15,503 nucleotides of DNA, from contig JBHELG010000032.1 of NCBI GenBank assembly GCA_046263195.1, positions 1 to 15,503 of the forward strand, written 5' to 3'. Shown in pieces: positions 1 through 6,078 of the stretch. Below the pieces are notes generated by a model that was given only the letters and a program-made list of their open reading frames with translations, was not told the origin of the DNA and ran no database searches. Numbering within the stretch: position 1 is the stretch's first letter; every line of letters begins with the position of its first letter. Both the position numbers and the translations under genes were made by a program. Origin of the DNA: JBHELG01 sp046263195 (GTDB lineage Bacteria > Actinomycetota > Nitriliruptoria > Nitriliruptorales > JAHWKO01).

Positions 1-102
1 AATGGCCTGCTCGAGCTGGACCTTGGGGTCAGCGAGCTCGTCGAACCTACCGCTGAGGGCGGCCGTCACGTAGCGCCAAACCCGCTGCATGAGCTTGAAC
101 AT
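1..102 (-). CDS. pspA: PspA/IM30 family membrane-stress protein (N-terminus only)
   Basis: Only the first 34 codons are present; the gene leaves the window at its left edge. The start reads MFKLMQRVWRYV and continues to ADPKVQLEQAI, which is the typical opening of actinobacterial PspA/IM30/Vipp1 proteins: an N-terminal amphipathic helix that binds membranes, then the beginning of the long coiled coil. The ATG at 102 is well supported by a perfect AGGAGG six bases upstream (complement of 109-114). Family knowledge: PspA/IM30 proteins are peripheral proteins on the cytoplasmic face that assemble into oligomers to stabilise or remodel damaged membranes. The gene lies 59 bp downstream of the glycine-zipper membrane protein on the same strand, so it is probably the last or a late gene of the cluster starting near 5438. 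The coiled coil cannot be checked because it lies outside the window. Confidence 0.85.
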   Translation of the reverse strand, partial: MFKLMQRVWRYVTAALSGRFDELADPKVQLEQAI

Positions 103-108
103 GTCGGT

Positions 109-114
109 CCTCCT
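109..114 (-). promoter_or_regulatory. Strong Shine-Dalgarno of the pspA-like gene
   Basis: The complement reads AGGAGG, six bases before the ATG at 102. It is the strongest ribosome binding site in the minus-strand cluster and fixes the start of the partial pspA-like gene. It suggests that this gene is translated independently of the genes before it, which have poor sites. Confidence 0.75.
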
Positions 115-161
115 GTCCTGCCGTCAGTGTCCCTGACGCGACGCTCGCGGCCCGTGTTCTT

Positions 162-917
162 TCACAGGCTGCTCGAGCCTCCTGACGCGCCGCTCGCCTC
201 CTCCAAGGCCTGCCGGAGCGCTTCCATCTCTCCCACTAGGGCGTCGACGTCGCCGCCGAGTCCCCCGAGGTCGGAGGCATCGCTCGCTTGCAGGGCCAGC
301 TCGACGGCCCGGGCCACCGCCTCGTCGAGACGGGCATTCAACAGCCGCAGCCGTTCGCGCGTCTCGTCTGCGACGGCGGCGATCCGCTCCCTGGACTCGA
401 GCTGCGCCCGCAGGGCCTGCTCGGTCGCGTCGAGGTGGCTGCTCTCCCGATCCCGGGTGCGTTCGCGTCGCACCTGTTGGAGTTCACGGCGGATGGCGTC
501 GGACGGCTCGAGCTCTCCGAGGGCGCGCTTGAGTGCCTGACCTCGTAGCGCTATGCGCCAGCATTCATCCACCCCATCATCGAGGCGAGCGCCGATCTCG
601 GCCAGCCGCTCACGCAGCGGGCCGGCGGCCACCGCTTGGACCGCCCGGTCGTACCGTCGCCGCGCGTCGAGGGCCTCACGGACGAAGCTCCGCCAGGGGT
701 CCCCGACGATGCGCAGGTCAATCCGCTCCCTTTGCCGACGAGGTATCGCCAGTGCAACCCGCGCCGCATAGGCCGCTGCGCCGATGGCGGCCGCTCCCAC
801 GATCGGGAGGCCCGCCAGGATCCCCAGGGACGTGCCCGCACCGGCGAGCAGGATCCCCGAGGGGGAGGTGAGCGCCCGCGCGACCCCGGGAGTGAGGAAG
901 CGGTCTCGGAACCCCAT
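162..917 (-). CDS. Small membrane protein with glycine zipper and charged helical tail
   Basis: This is a 251-residue protein that I do not recognise by name. Residues about 20-58 are a Gly/Ala-rich hydrophobic stretch long enough for one long or two short membrane helices, with G-x3-G spacing (G28, G32, G36). Residues about 60-210 are strongly charged and helical, rich in Arg, Glu and Leu, and likely form a coiled coil or helical bundle in the cytoplasm. The end is Gly/Ser-rich. The ATG at 917 lies 5 nt after the stop of the vWA lipoprotein gene and has no clear Shine-Dalgarno, so translation is probably coupled. Position between the vWA lipoprotein and the PspA-like gene suggests a membrane-bound partner of PspA or of the envelope module; this is inference from context only. 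Confidence 0.8.
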   Translation of the reverse strand: MGFRDRFLTPGVARALTSPSGILLAGAGTSLGILAGLPIVGAAAIGAAAYAARVALAIPRRQRERIDLRIVGDPWRSFVREALDARRRYDRAVQAVAAGPLRERLAEIGARLDDGVDECWRIALRGQALKRALGELEPSDAIRRELQQVRRERTRDRESSHLDATEQALRAQLESRERIAAVADETRERLRLLNARLDEAVARAVELALQASDASDLGGLGGDVDALVGEMEALRQALEEASGASGGSSSL

Positions 918-922
918 GAGCG

Positions 923-2785
923 TCAGAAGTTGCTCAACACGGCGGTGAAGACCTTCTCGATGCTCTTGGGATCGCTCGCGTCGTAGGTGGCCGCGTTCGT
1001 CGCCTCGGCGATGCGCCGGAGCGTGCCGAGGTCGGCGTCCCTGCCGTAGGCGATGGTGAAGACCCGCACCGGCCGCGTCGAACCGCCCTCGCTGTCGCGC
1101 CGCAGGACGCGCAGCAACTGCTCGAGGTCGTCGTTGCGGGGGTCCTCGTTCTTGCCGTCGGTGAGCAGGACCACGGCGTTGATGCGGTCAGGGTCGAAAC
1201 CGTCCTGAAGTTGGACGAATGAATCCCTCGCCACGGTGTAGAGCGGTGTGCCCTGGGTGGGGACGAGCCCGTCGATGCGCGCGACCACGGCCTCGCGCTG
1301 CCCGGCGATAGGGGCGATCGGCGCGAGGTCGATGTAGTCGCGGGGCTCAGTGGTCTTCAGACCGGTCGAGAAGATCCGCACCCCCACGAGGTCGTCGCCC
1401 TTGAACTGGTCGAGGGACGTGATGGCGGCACGCTTGGCCAGGTCGAGCTTCGTGTCACGGGAGCCTCGGCCGGCGCCGTCAGCGGGTTCTCCCATGGAGC
1501 CGGACACGTCGATGACCAGCAGCACCCGGGCGCCCTTCCGCTGGGTGGACCAGTCATCGAGCATCGCCACGAGGACCGGTGGTGCGGGTACCTCGAGGGT
1601 CGTCTGGGGCTGGTCGGGATCGACGCCGTTGTCGCTGGTGATGGGGTCGCCGATGGCGACGTCGGGGTTGCCCGGGCGGAAGCCGAAGGACAGCACCTGC
1701 TGCTGGTTGTCGGGACGCTGGACGAAGTCACGGAATGCGGCGGCCGCCTCCCGCTGCTCGCCGCTGACCCACGGAGCGTCGAGCAGGATGAAGGGGTTGT
1801 CGCTGAAGAGCGTGCCTTCCTTGGGGTACACGGCGACGAGGGGTGTGCGCGGGGGTCGAGGCTGCTCCCCCTGCTGGAGGACCCCGTCGGGGTTGCCGCG
1901 GTTGTAGTTGATGAGCGAGACCTCCTCGACCGCGACCGCCGAGGCGTACGTGAGCGCCGTTCCACGCGCGTCGTTGCGGTACCAGTTGTTGAGGAACGTG
2001 AGGGTGGTGTCGCCGTAGTGGACGACCGCGGACTCCACGTCGCGGGCGAAGGCCTGCACGTCGGGGCGGCGCAGGTCCTCGGCGCTGAGATCGCGGATCT
2101 TGCCCGTGGCCGCGTAGTACTGGGCCATGAGCGCCGAAAGCCCGCTGGTGGAGAAGTTCGGGTTGGTCTTGCCCAGCCGGAACGGTCCCCACTCGGGATG
2201 ACCGAACGCCGCCCACCCCTCGGGGCTGCGCGACAGCGCGAGGATGTCGGCCCAGCCGATCGCCTTGCGTGGGTAGCCCAGGGCGGCGGCCATGGGCGCT
2301 GGCATGGCGATGACGAGGGGGGTGACCATGAACGGCTGCGAGGGCGGCGCCATCGGCGACCGTCCGCGCTCGGCCAGCCGCTGGTTGAGGACGGTGGCCC
2401 AGGCGCTGGAGGCGGGCGACCACACGACGGGGCGAGGGCCGTCCGTCTGCTCGTCCGGCCAGCTCTCGGCGAGGAGCTGAGTGGCTTCCCCTGAGGCCTT
2501 GCTCTGCGGACGGACGAAGACGCAACGGTCGCCGACCCGCGCTTCCCGCGAACCGTTGAAAGCCTGCGCGAGACCGCGCATGAGGTCGATCTTCTCCGAC
2601 GACACGGCGAGGTCGACCACGACACAGTTGCCGGGGTCAGCCAGCCCGTCCTGTTCGTCGCCGCCCCCGGAGTCCGGCGAGCAGGCCATGACCGTCAGGG
2701 CGAGCACGAGCACGGCGGCCGCCACACGGACCTTCGGTCGCTCTGCTGCAGCACCTCGCGCGCGTCGCACATGGGACCGGATCAT
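923..2785 (-). CDS. Lipoprotein: solute-binding-like domain fused to von Willebrand A domain
   Basis: This is a 620-residue exported protein. The N-terminus is basic, followed by a hydrophobic stretch ending at a lipobox-like VMAC (Cys35), so it is probably lipidated and held on the outer face of the membrane. Residues about 55-375 resemble an extracellular solute-binding domain (WADI at 178-181, then GHPEWGPFRLGKTNP at 195-209). Residues about 418-620 form a vWA domain with a full metal-ion site: D426-V-S-G-S430, T513 and D543. The reading frame stays open far upstream, but the ATG at 2785 has an AAGGAGA site, starts right before the signal peptide, and overlaps the stop of the preceding gene by ATGA, indicating coupled translation. 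Proteins combining a binding domain and vWA occur in actinobacteria without a well-defined role; metal-dependent protein binding at the envelope is inferred. Confidence 0.9.
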   Translation of the reverse strand: MIRSHVRRARGAAAERPKVRVAAAVLVLALTVMACSPDSGGGDEQDGLADPGNCVVVDLAVSSEKIDLMRGLAQAFNGSREARVGDRCVFVRPQSKASGEATQLLAESWPDEQTDGPRPVVWSPASSAWATVLNQRLAERGRSPMAPPSQPFMVTPLVIAMPAPMAAALGYPRKAIGWADILALSRSPEGWAAFGHPEWGPFRLGKTNPNFSTSGLSALMAQYYAATGKIRDLSAEDLRRPDVQAFARDVESAVVHYGDTTLTFLNNWYRNDARGTALTYASAVAVEEVSLINYNRGNPDGVLQQGEQPRPPRTPLVAVYPKEGTLFSDNPFILLDAPWVSGEQREAAAAFRDFVQRPDNQQQVLSFGFRPGNPDVAIGDPITSDNGVDPDQPQTTLEVPAPPVLVAMLDDWSTQRKGARVLLVIDVSGSMGEPADGAGRGSRDTKLDLAKRAAITSLDQFKGDDLVGVRIFSTGLKTTEPRDYIDLAPIAPIAGQREAVVARIDGLVPTQGTPLYTVARDSFVQLQDGFDPDRINAVVLLTDGKNEDPRNDDLEQLLRVLRRDSEGGSTRPVRVFTIAYGRDADLGTLRRIAEATNAATYDASDPKSIEKVFTAVLSNF

Positions 2786-3870
2786 CGGCTGATCTCCTTC
2801 CAGACGTCCCTCAGCGCGTCGAGGACTCCGGGTGGTGGCAAACCGGCAGCGGCGGGCAGTGCCACAGCCGGGTCGAGACCGGTACCCATGGGCCTGCCCT
2901 CCACCCGCCAGCCCGTGTCCGCGAGAGCATCGCTGCCCGGTTCGCCGGTCCACAGCTCGAGGAGCCGCCGACCCGCCGCGGTCCCGCCGAGGTGGGTCAG
3001 GACGACCTCGCCTACGACGAGGGGGCGGGGGTAGGCGATCACGATCGACCCTCGTCGAGCTGACCGCTCGAGCGTCGGCCCGGCCTGTGCCTCGAGCGCC
3101 CCGACAGCGTCGAGGCTGGCGGGACCGAAGGCCAGCATGCGCTGCAGGGGCGAACCCGTGGTTGGATCGAGGGCGGGGACGGCCCGTTCCAGGCCGGTGA
3201 GCCAGCTCCGGTAGCCGTCGTCGTCGAGGTCGAATGAGGACAGGTCGGTGCGGCGGAAGTAGCCGGCGGTGGCTTGGCCGAGGACGAGGAGCCCGGAGGC
3301 GGTCTGGCGCGGGTCGGCCAGGCCCGGTTTCACGGGCCCCCACTGCTCGTGGCCCCCTATCTCGGCCCAGCGTCGGGGCGCGGCGTCGCCGAGGCAGCGC
3401 CAATCGACGCTCCCGCCGCAGCGCACGGCGAGCACGTCGGCCCGCTCGCGCCAGACGGCGATGACGAGCGGTGAACGTGCCAGCGGCGCTGTGGTGCCGG
3501 CGGCGAGCGGGGGGAGTCCCTGACGTTGGCGGGAGGAGGCGACGATCTCGGGCCAGGGCTGGAGCACGAGCCAGGCGTCGAGGTCGAGGCTCTCGGTGCC
3601 GGGTAAGGCGGCCAGCCTGGCGGCGGTCGCCCCGGCCGGCTCGATCCGAACCTCGACCTGCTCGGCCCGCCCCGCCAGCGCCTGACAGCCCTCGGCGACC
3701 TCGTCGGCGCACACGAGTCGCAGGGGTGTGCCGCGGGCCACACTGGCGCCGTCGCCATCTCCACGCCCGTCGCGTTCCGATCGCAGGGCCAGCGCGGCGA
3801 GGACCATTGCGACGGCGACGGCCAGGGCGAGTAGGCGGCCGGCCACCGCCAGGCGGTCAGGGCGCGCCAC
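2782..3870 (-). CDS. Membrane-anchored solute-binding-like protein
   Basis: This is a 362-residue protein starting with GTG at 3870. A single hydrophobic helix at residues about 9-29 without a lipobox Cys suggests an N-terminal anchor or uncleaved signal, with the rest outside the membrane. The exported part resembles the binding domain of the next gene: SPLVIAVW (133-140), WAEIGGHEQWGPVKPG (168-183) and the following TASG stretch align with TPLVIAM, WADI, GHPEWGPFRLG and STSG of the lipoprotein. It therefore looks like a paralogue lacking the vWA domain. Cysteine pairs C54/C62 and C151/C159 could form disulfides. The stop overlaps the start of the lipoprotein gene by ATGA. The Shine-Dalgarno is weak, so the start is less certain. 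No permease gene is nearby, so classical ABC uptake is not supported; a sensing or structural role is an inference. Confidence 0.82.
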   Translation of the reverse strand: MARPDRLAVAGRLLALAVAVAMVLAALALRSERDGRGDGDGASVARGTPLRLVCADEVAEGCQALAGRAEQVEVRIEPAGATAARLAALPGTESLDLDAWLVLQPWPEIVASSRQRQGLPPLAAGTTAPLARSPLVIAVWRERADVLAVRCGGSVDWRCLGDAAPRRWAEIGGHEQWGPVKPGLADPRQTASGLLVLGQATAGYFRRTDLSSFDLDDDGYRSWLTGLERAVPALDPTTGSPLQRMLAFGPASLDAVGALEAQAGPTLERSARRGSIVIAYPRPLVVGEVVLTHLGGTAAGRRLLELWTGEPGSDALADTGWRVEGRPMGTGLDPAVALPAAAGLPPPGVLDALRDVWKEISR

Positions 3871-3926
3871 AATGCGCCCAGCCCGCCCGCCGGCCCGAGG
3901 CCAGCGACCCGGGCTCGAGGAGGGAG

Positions 3927-5438
3927 TCAGTGCGGGACATCGGCGACGGTGATGGCCATGAGCTCGTCGTTGCTGGGGTGGGCGAGCTCGACGATGCGGC
4001 TGGCCTGTCGGCTGATGGTCTGCTCGAAGAGGTTACGGGCGAGGCGGCCGTTGCCGAAGCCGCGTCCGCGGGGCTGGCCCTCGAGGTAGCGGCGGACCTG
4101 CTCCCGCGCCTCGGGATCGCAGCGGTACTGGGCCTGGCCGGCGAGCAGCTCGAAGATGGCGACGAGCTCGTCGGTGGTGTAGTCGGGGAAGTGGATGGTC
4201 TTCGGGAACCGGGAGCGCAGCCCGGGGTTGGCGGCGATGAAGGCGGCCATCTCATCGGGGTAGCCCGCCACGATGACCACGACGCGGTCGCGCCGGTCCT
4301 CGACGAGCTTGACGATCATGTCGATGGCCTCGCGGCCGAAGTCCTCCTCGCCGCCCCGGACGAGCGCGTACGCCTCGTCGATGAGCAGCACGCCCTCGTC
4401 CGCCGTGTCGAAGGCGTCCCTCACACGCTGGGCCGTCTGGCCGACGTAGCCGGCGACGAGCTGGGAGCGGTCGGTTTCCACGAGGTGTCCGCGCTCGACC
4501 ACCCCGAGAGTGCGGTAGATCTCGGCCAGCAGCCGAGCGACGGTGGTCTTTCCGGTGCCGGGGTTGCCGGTGAACACGAGGTGGTGGCTCATCTCAGGGA
4601 CTTTGAGGCCCCGCTCGCGGCGCAGGTTGCGTACGCGGATGAGGTTGGCGACGAGGCGTACCTCGGCCTTCACCGGGGCGAGTCCGACCAGCCGGTCGAG
4701 CTCGGCGAACAGCTCTTCGAGGGGGCGAGGTGGGGCGGTCGCCGTGGTGGGGGCGGCGGTCGTGGTCGCCCCGGGAGCGTCGCGAGGGCCGGTGACCATG
4801 GTGGTGGCCGGGTTCTGCGCCCCGGAGCGGGTGAGTCCGGCGTTCGCCATGGTCTGCAGCAGGAGCGTTCGGAAGCGGTCGATTGCGACCAGTTCAGCGT
4901 GGGAGGGATGGGCGTCCAGGGATGCCACCGTGTGGGCCACGGCCATGGCGCGTTCGTAGTAGGCCCAGGCGTGGTCCGAGCCGTCACGGCAGTCGGCCGC
5001 CACGAGCGTGGTGAACAGCAGCGAAGGGGCGTCGAGCCAGACCCGCTTGCCCGTGACGAGACCGGCGAGGCGGACCTCCCGGGGTGAGGCGCGGCGCAGG
5101 TCGGTGTCGAGGCGGGGCGCGAAGGCGGTGATGAGGGCCCACAGCTCGTCGTCGGTGTGCAGCCCGTCCGCATCGATGAGGCCGCAGACGAGGTTGTGTG
5201 CCTCGAGCGTGACGTCAGTGGTGAGCTTGTGGGCGGAAGTGGTCGAGTCGGCCAAGTTGAGGAGGGCCGGCGTGACCGTCTCGACGAAGACCTCGACAGG
5301 CCCGACGAGAGCGTCGTTCACGTCCGCGAGCACCTCCGGCCAGCGTTCGTAGCACGTTATCGGCTCGGGGGGCCGAAGGCGGCCGATTTGGTTGAGACGG
5401 GCGCACTCTCGCTGCCAGGGGTGGTAAGGGGGGAGCAT
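3927..5438 (-). CDS. CbbX/SpoVK-type AAA+ ATPase
   Basis: A cytoplasmic AAA+ ATPase, 503 residues if started at the ATG at 5438. An all-helical N-terminal domain (about residues 40-210, with VETVTPALLNL and GLIDADGLHTDDELW) is followed by a Thr/Ala/Pro-rich linker (about 217-237) and the AAA+ core: Walker A GNPGTGKTT (291-299), Walker B VLLIDEA (350-356), AGYPDEM (391-397), SRFPKTIHFPDY (409-420) and GFGNGRLARN (460-469). These motifs are typical of the CbbX/CfxQ/SpoVK group, hexameric remodelling ATPases. The start is uncertain: the frame is open to an ATG at 6020, but that part encodes an unrelated winged-helix relic; a GTG at 5321 preceded by GGAGGTG would give 464 residues and may be the true start. 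The gene ends 56 nt before the solute-binding-like gene and probably leads the envelope cluster. Confidence 0.88.
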   Translation of the reverse strand: MLPPYHPWQRECARLNQIGRLRPPEPITCYERWPEVLADVNDALVGPVEVFVETVTPALLNLADSTTSAHKLTTDVTLEAHNLVCGLIDADGLHTDDELWALITAFAPRLDTDLRRASPREVRLAGLVTGKRVWLDAPSLLFTTLVAADCRDGSDHAWAYYERAMAVAHTVASLDAHPSHAELVAIDRFRTLLLQTMANAGLTRSGAQNPATTMVTGPRDAPGATTTAAPTTATAPPRPLEELFAELDRLVGLAPVKAEVRLVANLIRVRNLRRERGLKVPEMSHHLVFTGNPGTGKTTVARLLAEIYRTLGVVERGHLVETDRSQLVAGYVGQTAQRVRDAFDTADEGVLLIDEAYALVRGGEEDFGREAIDMIVKLVEDRRDRVVVIVAGYPDEMAAFIAANPGLRSRFPKTIHFPDYTTDELVAIFELLAGQAQYRCDPEAREQVRRYLEGQPRGRGFGNGRLARNLFEQTISRQASRIVELAHPSNDELMAITVADVPH

Positions 5439-5476
5439 GAACGACAAGGGTTCTTCGGGCTCAGTCTTCCGCGGGG

Positions 5477-6062
5477 CCAATCGCCGTCGAGGTGGACCTC
5501 GACGAGACTCGTCGTGGAGCGGCCGCAGGAGCTTCTTGCCGGCTGCGGGCGGTACTCCCCACCAGCGTGCGAAATCGGCAGCGGTGGCGGGCCCGTAGGC
5601 GTCGAGGAACCGGCGCACCACGACACCGGCGCCTCGGTGGGGTCCGGTCACGCCACGGGCCGGGCAGCCACCTCTTGGGGTCGACGAAGGTGACGTTGCG
5701 GCCCTGGCTGGGCCGAAGAACAGGTCGCCGTTGGCCGCGGACGACTTCAGGATGCTGCCTCCGCACCCGGTCCGCACGACGTCGGCGAGGCTCGCGTCCC
5801 CGGTCACCTTCGCGACCTTCCTGCCCAGCTCGGCACGGGTCAGCGGCAACTCCCCGAGCACCTGGCCGACCGCGGCGGTGATCGACTCGAGCTGGTCGTT
5901 GGTGATGGCGTGGTAGCGCTCCCAAGCCTGGCCTCGGCGGGCGGTCCGCTCCTTCACGCGGAGCGCCGCGACCCAGGCCGGGAGCTCGTCGGACGGCAGA
6001 AGGTGCAGCGTCCCCCGCATGGCCCAGGTCCTGACGAGGGTGCGTTCGGTCCACAGCGCGCC
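5477..6062 (-). pseudogene. Relic of winged-helix DNA-binding (HTH_42/AlkZ-like) gene
   Basis: Pieces of one protein family are spread over all three minus-strand frames. The first frame gives ALWTERTLVRTWAMRGTLHL (about 6062-6003) and continues to DLFFGP near 5709. A second frame gives SQGRNVTFVDPKRWLPG, a third gives a few residues, the first frame resumes with VVVRRFLDAYGPATAADF and ARWWG (to about 5508), and the third frame follows with LVEVHLDGDW (5506-5477). WAMRGTLHLLP, GRNVTF and AYGPAT..DFARWWG are hallmarks of the HTH_42 (PF06224, YcaQ/AlkZ-like) winged-helix proteins, usually about 350-400 residues. At least four frame changes are needed. About 50 N-terminal residues are missing because an in-frame stop lies at about 6095, and the C-terminal half is gone. 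Flanking genes are intact, which favours true decay over sequencing error. Confidence 0.72.
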
Positions 6063-6078
6063 GCCCCGCCGGCCGCGA

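Noticed and set aside
2786..3712. Upstream extension of the vWA lipoprotein frame to a 929-residue protein
   Set aside because: The extra 309 residues are Arg/Pro-rich shadow sequence antiparallel in sense to nothing conserved and lie within the solute-binding-like gene in another frame. The signal peptide and Shine-Dalgarno place the start at 2785.
3471..5087. Plus-strand 538-codon frame opposite the ATPase and solute-binding-like genes
   Set aside because: It is the mirror of strongly coding minus-strand genes; no domain is recognisable and high GC makes long antisense frames common.
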